Positions 18,023-29,060 of a stretch of DNA of 64,000 nucleotides are shown piece after piece (position 1 is the first letter of the stretch; the number at the start of each line of letters is the position of its first letter). A program made the translations under genes and the position numbers. The DNA lies in contig JAHHII010000001.1 in NCBI GenBank assembly GCA_019358855.1, forward strand, positions 1 through 64,000, read 5' to 3'. Source of the DNA: Timaviella obliquedivisa GSE-PSE-MK23-08B. Its GTDB lineage: Bacteria > Cyanobacteriota > Cyanobacteriia > Elainellales > Elainellaceae. Below the pieces are notes generated by a model that was not told the DNA's origin, did no database searches, and worked only from the letters and a program-made list of their open reading frames with translations.

Positions 18023-19567
18023 ATGATGCCTAGTTCCGATCATTCTTTTGACAATCAACGTGCTCTTGGATCTCTCCCAGATGTGCAACCCGACCCTAGC
18101 GGTATCTGCGAAGCAGCGCGCCCCGATAAACCCGAAGAAGCGTGTGGTGTTTTTGGCATTTATGCACCTCAAGAAGATGTTGCCAAATTGACCTATTTTG
18201 GTCTATACGGACTACAGCATCGGGGGCAGGAATCGGCTGGTATTGCCGTTTTTGAAGGCAACCAAGTTCACCTTCATAAAGAGATGGGGCTGGTCGCTCA
18301 GGTCTTCAGCGAACAGATTTTGGCAGAAATGACTGGCACGTTGGCAGTTGGACATACGCGCTACTCCACTACTGGGTCGAGCCGGGTTGTTAATGCCCAA
18401 CCTGCTTTGGTCGAAACCCGACTTGGGAAACTAGCATTGGCACATAATGGCAATTTGGTTAACACTCCGGCGTTACGGGAAGAGTTGTTGGAAACTGGGG
18501 TGCAGCTTAACACCACGACTGATTCAGAAATGATTGCGATCGCCATTGCACAGGCTATTAACACTGGTAAAGGCTGGCTAGATGGAGCAATCAGTGCGTT
18601 CCGTCGCTGTCAAGGGGCATTCAGCTTGGCGATCGCAACTCCCGAAGGCATCATGGGCGTGCGTGATCCAAATGGCATTCGTCCGCTCGTCATTGGCACC
18701 CTTAAAAGCGAACTTCCTAACGAGCCATTGCGCTACGTCCTTTCCTCAGAAACCTGCGCCCTAGATATCATTGGCGCAGACTATCTGCGCGATGTTGCCC
18801 CTGGCGAAATGGTGTGGATCACCGAAACAGGCATGGAATCTTTTCAATGGGCAACGCCCGAAACGCGCAAGCTTTGCATTTTTGAAATGATTTATTTTGC
18901 CCGTCCTGACAGCATCATGCATGATGAAAGCCTTTACAGCTATCGAATGCGCATTGGACGACAATTGGCACTCGAAGCCCCCGCTGAGGTTGATCTGATC
19001 ATTGGTGTTCCTGATTCGGGCATTCCAGCGGCGATCGGCTTTTCCCAAACCTCAGGCATTCCCTACGCTGAAGGATTGATCAAAAATCGCTATGTCGGGC
19101 GCACCTTTATTCAACCGACTCAGCACATGCGTGAATCAGGGATTCGGATGAAGCTTAACCCGCTGAAAGATGTGCTCTTCGGCAAACGCATTGTAGTCGT
19201 TGATGATTCTATCGTCAGAGGCACGACTAGCCGCAAGCTCGTTAAAGCCCTACGCGATGCTGGCGCGACAGAAGTTCACATGCGCATTTCTTCGCCCCCT
19301 GTCACCCATCCATGCTTCTACGGCATCGATACCGATAGCCAAGACCAACTTATTGGTGCAACTAAGACCGTCGAAGAAATTGGTCAGCAAATTGGCGTAG
19401 ATTCTTTGGCATACCTTAGCTTGGAAGGGATGTTAAAGACCACCCAAGATGACATTGAAAGCTTCTGCTCAGCTTGCTTCACGGGTGATTATCCTGTGCC
19501 CGTGCCAGAGTTAGTGAAGCGATCGAAGCTAATGTTGGAGAAGCTAGTCCCGACCGTAACCGCATAG
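18023..19567 (+). CDS. purF: Amidophosphoribosyltransferase
   Basis: About 514 residues. PurF catalyses the first committed step of purine synthesis, making 5-phosphoribosylamine. The N-terminal nucleophile is Cys41 (EEACGVFG), exposed after removal of a leader; the glutaminase domain and the phosphoribosyltransferase motif VVDDSIVRGTTS follow. The start is ATG 18023 with AGGAG about 12 nt upstream. Residues 24-34 of the leader are encoded by a copy of the dispersed repeat described separately, so the leader is longer than needed. Regulation is unseen, though a CCCCAC/GTGGGG hairpin sits in the purL-purF gap at 17945-17965. Confidence 0.93.
   Translation: MMPSSDHSFDNQRALGSLPDVQPDPSGICEAARPDKPEEACGVFGIYAPQEDVAKLTYFGLYGLQHRGQESAGIAVFEGNQVHLHKEMGLVAQVFSEQILAEMTGTLAVGHTRYSTTGSSRVVNAQPALVETRLGKLALAHNGNLVNTPALREELLETGVQLNTTTDSEMIAIAIAQAINTGKGWLDGAISAFRRCQGAFSLAIATPEGIMGVRDPNGIRPLVIGTLKSELPNEPLRYVLSSETCALDIIGADYLRDVAPGEMVWITETGMESFQWATPETRKLCIFEMIYFARPDSIMHDESLYSYRMRIGRQLALEAPAEVDLIIGVPDSGIPAAIGFSQTSGIPYAEGLIKNRYVGRTFIQPTQHMRESGIRMKLNPLKDVLFGKRIVVVDDSIVRGTTSRKLVKALRDAGATEVHMRISSPPVTHPCFYGIDTDSQDQLIGATKTVEEIGQQIGVDSLAYLSLEGMLKTTQDDIESFCSACFTGDYPVPVPELVKRSKLMLEKLVPTVTA
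18091..18124 (+). repeat. Dispersed repeat, copy 1 (inside purF leader)
   Basis: Begins CGACCCTAGCGGTATCTG and ends GAAGCAGCGCGCCCC. It is read in frame as [11 protein letters not shown], residues 24-34 of PurF, just before the conserved DKPEEACGVFG. It is nearly identical to the mutS copy and has the same reading frame as the cpcT copy. Confidence 0.85.
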
Positions 19568-19646
19568 CTTGGGCATAGGCTGAACTGAACCTGTTGTAGA
19601 TTGCAAATAAAAGGGCAATCTATACCTGTTTGGTCAGCCTTTAGCA

Positions 19647-20432
19647 ATGAGCAGCGAGATGATGATGAACTGGAAACGAATGCAGCAAAGAATTGGGTTG
19701 GGATTAGGGCGCATTATTGTGGCGATCGTCCTCCTCACCCTCAGCATTTCGCCCAGCATTGCCGCAGAATCTCCCCAGACTCAAGCCGATGCCAGAACCC
19801 TCCTTAAAACCGCCTACGAAAACCGCTACACCTGGGACACAGCCTTCCCTGGCTACCAAGCAGAAGTTGCAGTTCGCTATCAAGACACCTATGTTCAAGG
19901 CGCTGTGATGCTTAACGCCGAGCTACAAGTAGCCACCCAGAACGTAATTGATCAAGATATTCGCCAAGTCATCATGGCGCAACTACAAATGGTAGCTACC
20001 CAGTTACACTCCACGACATTTGACGAAATGCACGGACAATATCAGTTTGCGCTAGTCAATAACGAAGGCAGTACTGCCGAAATTGAGGAAACTAAGGATG
20101 AAAACAGCGCTCGGTACATTGTTAAAGACCAGGCAATAGTTCAGGTTAACCGCAACATTGGTGAGTTTACCGTCGAAATTAAAACCTTAGATTCATCGAA
20201 AACCAATGAAGGCTATCTACAAACCCACTTTCAAGCTATTTTCCGAGGTGCTAAGACCGCAGAACTAATAGAGCAGGACGACATTCGCGACTCTTACGAA
20301 AAAGTAGGAAATTACTACCTTCTTGCCAAGCGTGAAATCCGCCGAGGCAATGCTGAAGGCTGGCTCAGTCAGCTTTATCCCGATACAACGCTACGGTTTA
20401 GTAATTTTCAGTTATTGCCGACAGCGTTATAA
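19647..20432 (+). CDS. DUF3386-type secreted protein
   Basis: A 261-residue protein with an N-terminal signal segment (about 16-40, hydrophobic core then SPSIAAE, a likely cleavage site). The mature part (AYENRYTWDTAFPGYQAEVAV and on) fits the cyanobacterial DUF3386 family as I recall it. No catalytic motif is seen. Translation may instead begin at one of the Met codons at residues 5-7. Its stop codon region overlaps by 6 nt the end of the broken hepT gene on the other strand. Function unknown; the location is probably periplasm or lumen. Confidence 0.7.
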   Translation: MSSEMMMNWKRMQQRIGLGLGRIIVAIVLLTLSISPSIAAESPQTQADARTLLKTAYENRYTWDTAFPGYQAEVAVRYQDTYVQGAVMLNAELQVATQNVIDQDIRQVIMAQLQMVATQLHSTTFDEMHGQYQFALVNNEGSTAEIEETKDENSARYIVKDQAIVQVNRNIGEFTVEIKTLDSSKTNEGYLQTHFQAIFRGAKTAELIEQDDIRDSYEKVGNYYLLAKREIRRGNAEGWLSQLYPDTTLRFSNFQLLPTAL

Positions 20433-20765
20433 ATCTATCGATTGTTGAAGAGAAAGCTCCAATTGAACAAGGTCTTGCTGAAGCATTTGCCAAATAATGG
20501 ATAGATTGACCTGGAAATATTCATGAATCACAATATTTCGCATTCCGCGCACGTCAATCTAGGGAATTTCAGAGTGTGAAGCTTCTATCTCAGGCGAAAT
20601 ACCACCAACTGCTTCACCAATAATTGCAAGGTTATACAAGACTGCCCTGATCGTGTTCCGATCATCTTGGAACTCTTTAAACGTTATTCCATTTGTAAAC
20701 CCTCGGATTTCTGCGATCGCAGCTAGCATATCTTTTACCCTATTTTGCCAATTTCTAGAAGGCAC
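20427..20765 (-). pseudogene. hepT: HepT-type toxin, interrupted by an in-frame TAG
   Basis: Read from GTG 20765, the frame gives PSRNWQNRVKDML and then a HepT-like four-helix domain, but codon 69 is TAG (20559-20561). Beyond it the same frame continues cleanly for 43 codons to TAA at 20427, including RGMRNIVIHEYF with the RNase motif R-x4-H-x-Y (R76, H81, Y83 if the stop is counted as a residue). The usual residue at the stop position is Trp in an IPW-type motif, so one TGG-to-TAG change explains it. The truncated 68-residue product would lack the active site. The start overlaps the mntA stop, as in intact operons. Confidence 0.85.
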
Positions 20766-21045
20766 GAATAGCCTCCCGAAAAACAGGTTCTCGCAGATAA
20801 GGTTTGAGTGAATCGGGCGTGCCCAAATCAACCGAACTCTCTAGGATCTCTTCAAGGTATCGTTTCAGGCGTATAAACGTGAACAACCCAACCGGACGGT
20901 TAAACTCTACTAGCAAATCAATATCACTATCTATTCGCGCTTCATCCCTTACCACTGAGCCAAAAATCATCAGAGACTCAACGCCAAGATCCTTTAGCGT
21001 GTTCTGATGGTTAGCCAAAATTTTGAGGGCTTCCTGCCGTCGCAT
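20755..21045 (-). CDS. mntA: MntA-type nucleotidyltransferase antitoxin
   Basis: A 96-residue minimal nucleotidyltransferase starting at ATG 21045 (MRRQEALKIL). The GS-x10-D-x-D motif is intact (GSVVRDEARIDSDID). MntA antitoxins AMPylate the HepT toxin to silence it. The gene overlaps the start of the following hepT, the standard order. Because that hepT carries a premature stop, the antitoxin gene may now be a leftover or may serve another HepT. An in-frame extension to 21108 has no family residues. Confidence 0.85.
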   Translation of the reverse strand: MRRQEALKILANHQNTLKDLGVESLMIFGSVVRDEARIDSDIDLLVEFNRPVGLFTFIRLKRYLEEILESSVDLGTPDSLKPYLREPVFREAIRAF

Positions 21046-21171
21046 TATCTGACCTAAAATGAGTAACAAATTGACTAAAGATTCTATCTCAACTCCAAGG
21101 TCAATCATGCCTAAATGCTCTCACATGGTGCTTACTACTAAGCCGCATGACAAATAATTTTCTCTCCTAGA

Positions 21172-21819
21172 TCACTCAACATTCCAAGCCGCCTGAAAAA
21201 AATCTAACTCACACTGCATGGCATAGCGATAAACCGGGCTGCTTTGCAGATACCGCAAGGGTCGCCCCTCCTCATCCCCCCTTAAGTACTGCTCCACTAA
21301 CTGTGCTAATTGCTCTGCCAACGGCTCAAACTCCGCACTGCCATAGGTACTAATCCAATCAGCGTAATCATGAGCAGGAATACCATTTGCCGCTAACGAT
21401 CGCCCCAAAAATGCATAAAGCTTCATGCAGGGCAACATTGCCGCTGCCGTTACACCCACGGTTTGGCTCCAAGCAGTTGCCAGCAGAAAATCGGTATAGC
21501 GCCGAGTGGCGGCTCCAGGGTCAACCATTTTGAGGTTAACGCCCCACTGGGAGGCATAGGTTTGGTGCAGGTTAAGTTCTTGTAGCACACCACTAGCTAA
21601 GTCGTGAAATACGTTGAACTCTTGCCAGTCAGGAGCTTTGGCAGCGGCAATGCTGTAGGCGCGGGCGAACGCTTCTAAGAAGAAAGTATCTTGTCCAACA
21701 TAGTAGGCGAACTTGGCTTTGGGTAAGGAGCCGTTTGCAATGCCCTGCACGAAGGGGTTTTGTAGACAGGCGATCGCCAAATCTTGATTTTCCTGCCACA
21801 GGTCTTCAGCAATACTCAT
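21172..21819 (-). CDS. tenA: TenA family thiaminase II / aminopyrimidine aminohydrolase
   Basis: About 215 residues starting at ATG 21819 (MSIAEDLW). TenA proteins salvage thiamine breakdown products by hydrolysing the aminomethyl group of the pyrimidine. Visible are AYYVGQDTFFL (with Asp near 44), the Cys of AAMLPCMKLY corresponding to the active-site Cys, and the late Glu in QCELDFFQAAW. Residues about 184-194 (RPLRYLQSS region) are encoded by a copy of the dispersed repeat, in a different reading frame from the other copies. It lies just beyond the prk terminator and probably has its own promoter or depends on read-through. Confidence 0.85.
   Translation of the reverse strand: MSIAEDLWQENQDLAIACLQNPFVQGIANGSLPKAKFAYYVGQDTFFLEAFARAYSIAAAKAPDWQEFNVFHDLASGVLQELNLHQTYASQWGVNLKMVDPGAATRRYTDFLLATAWSQTVGVTAAAMLPCMKLYAFLGRSLAANGIPAHDYADWISTYGSAEFEPLAEQLAQLVEQYLRGDEEGRPLRYLQSSPVYRYAMQCELDFFQAAWNVE
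21238..21268 (-). repeat. Dispersed repeat, copy 2 (inside tenA)
   Basis: On the minus strand it begins GGGGCGACCCTTGCGGTATC and ends GCAAAGCAGC. It lies in the C-terminal third of tenA, before the conserved last helix, and is read in a frame not used by the other coding copies. Confidence 0.75.
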
Positions 21820-21829
21820 AAAAAAAATT

Positions 21830-21865
21830 CCTAAAAAATATAGGGGCATGGCACTGCCACACCCC
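21830..21865 (-). terminator. Intrinsic terminator after prk
   Basis: On the minus strand GGGGTGTGGCA pairs with TGCCATGCCCC (two internal mismatches), and TATATTTTTT follows. It lies 35 nt after the prk stop and ends about 10 nt before the tenA start codon. Confidence 0.7.
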
Positions 21866-21899
21866 CCATATCAAGATGGTGAACAAGATTACAGAACAA

Positions 21900-22913
21900 T
21901 TAGTTGGCGATCGCCTTCGCCGCCATTTTTGCTTCACCGCCCACCAAGCGTTCGTAAGCGGCTCGCATTTTCAAACCAACTAACACCTGAAACAAGCCGC
22001 TGCCGTTGTCAGAGCCAGGGTACTCTTTGTGCTTTAGCAATAGCTCGGTCATTTCGCCGTAGAACTTGGTAGAGAGGTTGCTGAGGTGGCTTTCGAGGTA
22101 AATCATTTCTTCGAGGCGATCGAAGCGTCCATCAACTTCTAGCACCGAAACGCTGTGACCATAGTAGCTGTCAGGGCCATAGAACATGCGAATACCAGGA
22201 TAAGAGCAGGTCAGCTTCCGTCCACAGGGAATCCAGTCGATGCTGGAGCCTTCGTCGAACAGATAAACTGGCTCGAAGCCCTCAACGCCATCTTTTTGGA
22301 TGAGGCGGACGCGCAGGACTTTGCGCTCTTTGTCATCTTTAATTAACTTGGTTGGCAAGATTTGAATGACTACATCAGCGTGGGCTTTTTGAGGATCAAT
22401 ATAGCTTTCAAAGTCGGGGCGACGGGAGTTGATCGCTGCCAATACGTCTTCATAAGTGTGACCCCGCTCTGCCATATCGCGCTGAATTTTCCAGGCGATT
22501 TTAACTTCGTCGTCAATGTCGAGGTAGACGCTGAAGTCAAGGAGCGATCGCACCCGTTCGTCGTACATGGGGTGCAAACCCTCTATCACAACGATGGGAG
22601 TCGGTTTAATAGACTCAGGAGGATCAATTAAGCCCGTCTCATGATTATAGATCGGCTTCATAATTTGGTGACCTTCCTTCAGCGCCTTAATCTGCTCGTA
22701 CATCAGATCAAAATTGTTGGCAGCTGGGTTCAGGGCTGTAATCCCTGTTTCTTTACGCTGGTAGCGATCCAGACTGTGGTAGTCGTCTAGGCAGATCACA
22801 GTCATTGAGTCTTCGCCAAATAAATCTGCCAAGCGGCGCAGGAAGGTGGATTTACCGCATCCTGAATCTCCGGCGACACCAATTAGAACCACACGGTCTG
22901 GCGTACTGATCAT
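21900..22913 (-). CDS. prk: Phosphoribulokinase
   Basis: A 337-residue Calvin cycle enzyme that phosphorylates ribulose 5-phosphate to ribulose 1,5-bisphosphate. The P-loop is GDSGCGKST at residues 15-23. The redox-active pair Cys19 and Cys41 is present, as is the second pair in WIPCGRKLTCSY, so thioredoxin control and CP12-GAPDH complex formation are expected. Length and sequence fit the plant/cyanobacterial class. It is divergent from petH across a 456-nt spacer and is followed by an intrinsic terminator. The upstream region carries a 27-bp perfect tandem duplication. Confidence 0.95.
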   Translation of the reverse strand: MISTPDRVVLIGVAGDSGCGKSTFLRRLADLFGEDSMTVICLDDYHSLDRYQRKETGITALNPAANNFDLMYEQIKALKEGHQIMKPIYNHETGLIDPPESIKPTPIVVIEGLHPMYDERVRSLLDFSVYLDIDDEVKIAWKIQRDMAERGHTYEDVLAAINSRRPDFESYIDPQKAHADVVIQILPTKLIKDDKERKVLRVRLIQKDGVEGFEPVYLFDEGSSIDWIPCGRKLTCSYPGIRMFYGPDSYYGHSVSVLEVDGRFDRLEEMIYLESHLSNLSTKFYGEMTELLLKHKEYPGSDNGSGLFQVLVGLKMRAAYERLVGGEAKMAAKAIAN

Positions 22914-24632
<1,719 letters not shown>

Positions 24633-24664
24633 ACGTTCTGGCTTTTAGTCGGAAGAGTTCAAGT

Positions 24665-24728
24665 AAAAAAGGGAGGAGAGCGATCGGCTTTGCCGTTACC
24701 GTAAGGGTCGCTTTTCCTCTTTTTTTTC
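24665..24728 (+). terminator. Terminator after petH, containing a dispersed repeat
   Basis: A long imperfect hairpin (GGGAGGAGAGCGATC pairing loosely with GGTCGCTTTTCCTC) is followed by TTTTTTTT, 33 nt after the petH stop. The loop and inner stem consist of dispersed repeat copy 3. Confidence 0.75.
24680..24711 (-). repeat. Dispersed repeat, copy 3 (petH terminator)
   Basis: On the minus strand it begins GCGACCCTTACGGTAACGGC and ends AAAGCCGATCGC. This is the only non-coding copy. It is the most diverged and its end has become a HIP1-like site. Confidence 0.75.
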
Positions 24729-24755
24729 AATGATTTATTTGATGTGATGAAAACT

Positions 24756-25073
24756 TCAGAGCGTATAATCTGAACAGATTCTTTCGATGACTTGTTCAGC
24801 AGTGATCAATCGTTTGAGGACGACTTGCCCAATAGTGCTGTTAGTGGCGCTTTCGGTAGCAGGTTTGACTTCCAGCATGATAACTTCTTCTTCGACCTGA
24901 TAGAGCCAAAGTTTTTCGTTGTTTTCGCTGATGTGGAGGTTGAGGCGATCGATCTCGGGTTTGCGTCTCCAAGAGGCTTCGTTCCAGAGTCCACCAAATT
25001 CCCAAACCCGACCCACATTCCAGCCTTCAGATAGGAAAAAATATTTCACAGATGATGTCTCGGTTGACTTCAA
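24756..25073 (-). CDS. Conserved-looking small protein of unknown function
   Basis: A 105-residue soluble protein rich in aromatic and charged residues (GRVWEFGGLWNEASWRRKPEID, cut to its most distinctive stretch), followed by an alternating beta-like stretch and a C-terminal helix (AEQVIERICSDY). There is no signal peptide, membrane segment or catalytic motif. I do not recognise the family with certainty. The position between petH and mutS gives no functional clue. Confidence 0.55.
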   Translation of the reverse strand: MKSTETSSVKYFFLSEGWNVGRVWEFGGLWNEASWRRKPEIDRLNLHISENNEKLWLYQVEEEVIMLEVKPATESATNSTIGQVVLKRLITAEQVIERICSDYTL

Positions 25074-25152
25074 TGATTATTATCTATTTTGATGTCATTA
25101 AGTGACTGGTTTAGGGTGAGGCGATCGGGAATGTTTAGGCTAACTTCAAAAT

Positions 25153-27852
25153 TCACAGCAATTTCTTAAAAATGTTTAGTTGTTCCTCAGGATCAAACTG
25201 ACCTACTCCATTCACAGGCTTCTCTTTTACAGACGAGTTGCCCTTACGAAGACCTACTGCAATATGCGAATGCTTTTCAATTTGACTCATCACTTGTTTA
25301 GCGCGTTGGATCACAGTAGCAGGCAATCCTGCTAAGCGTCCTGCTTCAATGCCATAGGATCGATCGGCACCGCCAGGGCGAACCTGGTGCAGAAAAATAA
25401 TTTGATCAGGAAGTTCTTTAACCGTGACCTGATAGTTAGCAATATTGGGCTGAAGCGAAGCAAGCTCGTTGAGTTCGTGGTAATGGGTGGCAAAAATAGT
25501 TCGGGCAACAATGATCGTGGCAAGATGTTCTGCAACTGCCCAAGCGATCGATAATCCATCAAATGTGGCAGTTCCTCGACCAATTTCATCGAGCAGAACT
25601 AAGGATTGGGGCGTGGCGTGATTGAGGATATTAGCGGTTTCATTCATTTCTACCATAAAGGTGGATTGCCCAGTCGCCAGATCATCGACTGCACCCACGC
25701 GAGTAAAAATGCGATCGCACACCCCCAATTTCGCCGCTTTTGCAGGCACAAAGCTGCCGACTTGTGCCATTAGCTGAATTAAACCGACCTGCCGTAAATA
25801 GCAGCTTTTACCGCTAGCATTCGGCCCTGTAAGAATAATTAGATCAGGATTCTTCTGTTCACCTTCTCCTAACGCCGCCGAGTTAGGTACAAAGAAGCCA
25901 GCAGGAAGAGATTTCTCGACCACCGGATGCCGTCCATCAGTAATGCTGACCTCACGGGTTGAAGTTATTTGAGGACAGCAATAGCCTTGATAGATGGCAA
26001 TTTCAGCAAAGGAGCAGAGGACATCAAGGGCAGCGATCGCCCCTGCCACCGCTCGAATTTGGTCGGCTTGTTCTGCCACTTCCAAACGGAGCGCCACAAA
26101 AATGTCATACTCTATTTTTCCTAAGTCATTGCGAGCAGTAAAGATTGCCGCCTCTCGCTCTTTTAGCTCTGTGGTCACATATCGCTCTTCATTGGTCAGC
26201 GTTTGTTTACGAGTATATCCGTCTGGAATTGTCTCTCCTGATTTGGCACGGGAAATGCTGATGAAGTAACCAAAAGTTTTGCTATAGCCGACTTTCAGAC
26301 TCGGAATGCCCGTTCTTTGGCGCTCGGTAACTTCGAGTTGGGCAATCCATTGTTCATCAGTTTGGATTTGTTGGCGGAGGTCGTCTAGCTGGGAATTAAC
26401 GCCAGGACGAATCAGGTTACCCTCGCTGAGGGTAAGGGGCGGCTCATCAACCAAGTGAGCTTTGAGACGTTTGCCCAAGTGCTCTAAAATCTCTGGAAAG
26501 GTTTGGAGAGCTTGAAGATAGGGCGACCCTTGCGGTATCTGCGAAGCAGCGCGCCCCGCAGCCGCCAATCCTGCTAATTCAGGTAGCTTGCTTAATGAGT
26601 CTGCCAATGCCACTAAATCACGAGCATTTGCCGTGCCCGACCCGGCTCGTCCTGTCAACCGCTCTAGATCATAAATCCGCTTCAGCAACTGCTGAAAATT
26701 TTGCCGCAAAGCCCCGTTTGTCACTAGTTCTTCGACAGTGTTTTGCCGCGCCTCAATACCCGAAATATCTAACAGCGGTTGTAACAGCCAGCGGCGCAAT
26801 GCCCGTCCGCCCATTGCCGTGACGGTTTTATCTAACGACCACAGTAAGGAACCGTGATAAGTACCATCTCGCACCGTTTGCGTAATTTCTAAGTTGCGGC
26901 GGCTTTGGTGATCCAGTACTAAATATTCGCTCAGAGCGTAAGTAGAGAGCGGCTTGAGCAGAATTTTTCCATCTCGATGAGAGTCCTCCAAATACTCTAG
27001 CAATCCGCCAGCCGCCCGAACGGCAAGCGATAAATGCTCGCAGCCCAACCCTTCCAGCGATCGCACCTTAAACTTTTCCAACAATCGCGGACGAGCTTCG
27101 GACAAGGCAAAGGGCAGGTGCGATCGCAATGTATAGCAAAACTGGGTGGGCAAGCAGTCTGGAAAATCAGCAGAGCCGCGCATACCCTTGCTTTCACCGG
27201 GGCGCAACAATCCACCCAAATCAGGCGCGTTAGTCGGTATCAGGACTTCCGAAGGCTGAAGCCGCATGAGTTCTTGAGTTAGTAAATCCAGATCGCCAGA
27301 TTGAGTGGTGAGAAATTCGCCCGTTGAGATATCCGCGATCGCCAATCCCCACTGATTCCCAGTAATCACAACTGCCGCCAAAAAGTTATTCCGACGGGCG
27401 TTCAACATTCCTTCTTCTAAGATTGTTCCTGGCGTAATGACTCGTGTAATTTCCCGTTGCACCAGCCGTCCCTGCGCATCTGCCGCATCTTCTACTTGGT
27501 CGCAAATTGCCACTGCGTAGCCCTTTTCCACCAGCAATGCACAGTAGCGATCGAGGGCATGGTGCGGAACACCTGCCAAAGGAACTTTACCCACTTCTTT
27601 ACCGCCATCCTTTGCCGTTAAAACTAGCTCTAATTCCCGCGCTACTGTGATTGCATCTTGAAAAAATGTCTCGAAAAAATCTCCAACACGGTACAGCAGC
27701 AGGGCATGGGGATATTGATCCTTCATTTCGGCATAGTGCCGCAGCATCGGGGTCAGATCGTCGCGGTTGACCGAGCGATGATTAGCGTAGCGAACGGCGT
27801 GCTTAACAAGGCGATCGGGCAGATCGTTGGTCGGGGCTTGGAAATCCGTCAT
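25153..27852 (-). CDS. mutS: DNA mismatch repair protein MutS
   Basis: An 899-residue MutS1-type protein. The mismatch-reading motif appears as [11 protein letters not shown] near residue 55, with the Phe-x-Glu wedge. The ATPase Walker A is TGPNASGKS near residue 674, followed by [11 protein letters not shown] (Walker B and signature) and THYHEL. The C-terminal dimerisation part is present. It recognises base mismatches and recruits MutL. Residues about 432-444, in the lever region, are encoded by a complete copy of the dispersed repeat. No other repair gene is adjacent. Confidence 0.95.
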   Translation of the reverse strand: MTDFQAPTNDLPDRLVKHAVRYANHRSVNRDDLTPMLRHYAEMKDQYPHALLLYRVGDFFETFFQDAITVARELELVLTAKDGGKEVGKVPLAGVPHHALDRYCALLVEKGYAVAICDQVEDAADAQGRLVQREITRVITPGTILEEGMLNARRNNFLAAVVITGNQWGLAIADISTGEFLTTQSGDLDLLTQELMRLQPSEVLIPTNAPDLGGLLRPGESKGMRGSADFPDCLPTQFCYTLRSHLPFALSEARPRLLEKFKVRSLEGLGCEHLSLAVRAAGGLLEYLEDSHRDGKILLKPLSTYALSEYLVLDHQSRRNLEITQTVRDGTYHGSLLWSLDKTVTAMGGRALRRWLLQPLLDISGIEARQNTVEELVTNGALRQNFQQLLKRIYDLERLTGRAGSGTANARDLVALADSLSKLPELAGLAAAGRAASQIPQGSPYLQALQTFPEILEHLGKRLKAHLVDEPPLTLSEGNLIRPGVNSQLDDLRQQIQTDEQWIAQLEVTERQRTGIPSLKVGYSKTFGYFISISRAKSGETIPDGYTRKQTLTNEERYVTTELKEREAAIFTARNDLGKIEYDIFVALRLEVAEQADQIRAVAGAIAALDVLCSFAEIAIYQGYCCPQITSTREVSITDGRHPVVEKSLPAGFFVPNSAALGEGEQKNPDLIILTGPNASGKSCYLRQVGLIQLMAQVGSFVPAKAAKLGVCDRIFTRVGAVDDLATGQSTFMVEMNETANILNHATPQSLVLLDEIGRGTATFDGLSIAWAVAEHLATIIVARTIFATHYHELNELASLQPNIANYQVTVKELPDQIIFLHQVRPGGADRSYGIEAGRLAGLPATVIQRAKQVMSQIEKHSHIAVGLRKGNSSVKEKPVNGVGQFDPEEQLNIFKKLL
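26521..26557 (+). repeat. Dispersed repeat, copy 4 (inside mutS)
   Basis: The longest copy, 37 bp: begins GGGCGACCCTTGCGGTATCT and ends GAAGCAGCGCGCCCC. GGGCG at one end pairs with CGCCC at the other, and CTTGC can pair with GC-G-AAG inside, giving an imperfect hairpin. On the mutS strand it reads [12 protein letters not shown]. Confidence 0.85.
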
Positions 27853-27970
27853 GGGAATAGGAAAGTGTTTTGCAGGCTGAATTAACTATTTTACTGCTCT
27901 AGGATGGTTGCTGTTGTCAAAGCATAGGGTGAGATTGCGATCGCCTTAGACTTTCAGACATCCTTTAAAC

Positions 27971-28717
27971 CTAAGGCTGTTGCCGTTCCTGTAGTTGTAT
28001 TCTCAACCGAGCTAACTCTTGCTCTGCCGCGTCCGCTCGTTGGCGCTCTTGCCCTGCTCGCTGGCGCTCCTCAACCACTTGTTCAGAACTCCAAAGCAGC
28101 AGATTTCCTGATTCATCCCACCACCGCAACCAGTGGGTTGTGATGCCTAGACGAGTCCCTTGCCAGCGCCCCAAGAACAACTTGACTTCAGGAATCCAGT
28201 AATGTCCTTGCGCATTAGGCGTTTGTCTAACGTACTGTCCGTTCTGAAGTTGCCGGACATCCAACAGTAATTCTTGAGGATCAAAAAGTACGTAAGTTGG
28301 AACCTTGAGGATGTGTTCGTAGAAATAGAGCTTGCCATAGGGAGGAGTCGATCGCACCGAATATTCTCCTCCATCGGTTTCCGACAAAAACTCCATGACA
28401 ACTGCAACAGGTTCGCCTTCTAACGTTGGTGTGTAGCTGCGTCGCACCAAGTTTTGGGCGATCGGCAGCACTGTAGGCACAAACAGCCAATCGGGAGCTT
28501 TGACAACAGTTTTTTGATTAACAGTAGCAACCAAAGCAAAGTTAGAGGCTATGAGCATTTCGGGTTGAACTAATCCTGCTGAATCCAACGCATCAGTTAG
28601 AGCAGCCGCCAAGAAGGGTTGTTGAATATTTTCTGCGGGAAAATCGGACAATTTGTAATTTTTTGGAAAGGTTTCCCAAGTAATTTTTAGGGCGCTTGGC
28701 GTTGTTTGTAAAACCAT
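27971..28717 (-). CDS. Uma2 family (DUF820) PD-(D/E)XK nuclease-fold protein
   Basis: About 248 residues from ATG 28717 (MVLQTTPSAL). The Uma2 core has KAPDWLFVP, the AVVMEFLSETDGGEYS block and YEHILKVPTYVLFDP, which hold the Asp, Glu and Lys/Gln positions of the restriction-endonuclease-like fold. The last 35 residues form a charged heptad-like helix (ERQRADAAEQELARLRIQL), common in cyanobacterial members. These proteins occur in many copies per cyanobacterial genome, and their biological role is not established. It is transcribed alone upstream of mutS. Confidence 0.8.
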   Translation of the reverse strand: MVLQTTPSALKITWETFPKNYKLSDFPAENIQQPFLAAALTDALDSAGLVQPEMLIASNFALVATVNQKTVVKAPDWLFVPTVLPIAQNLVRRSYTPTLEGEPVAVVMEFLSETDGGEYSVRSTPPYGKLYFYEHILKVPTYVLFDPQELLLDVRQLQNGQYVRQTPNAQGHYWIPEVKLFLGRWQGTRLGITTHWLRWWDESGNLLLWSSEQVVEERQRAGQERQRADAAEQELARLRIQLQERQQP

Positions 28718-28744
28718 TGGGGATTCCTCACGAACAGCCGTCAA

Positions 28745-29060
28745 CTATAGTTCATCATAAGCCTTAGGAATGTAGCTAGAACATTTTTGGGCAGTATAGG
28801 GGGGAAAGTTAGCTATCCCAAAAAATCACAGAAGAAAGAGAGAATATTAAGAATCCAAGTATTGTTTAAGAGGTTTGTTTGGACATGAATTTAACGAGAC
28901 TTATTATTCATGAATTTTTTGTCCGCTTATCACTTTATCTCTCAGGATAAAGTGTAAGTTCAATGTTAAGCAGAACAAGCCAATTCTGGCAAAAAATTTA
29001 GCTACTTATCACTCTAGTTAAAATTGCAAACCCTAAAATCTCTGGAGTTATCTTATCTAT
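28745..29060. other. AT-rich spacer
   Basis: 316 nt between divergent genes. CTTATCACTTTATCTCTC and its partial repeat TACTTATCACTCTAG are present, along with an imperfect inverted repeat around 28926-28952 (CACTTTATC ... GATAAAGTG). No gene or T-run terminator is seen. Confidence 0.5.
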
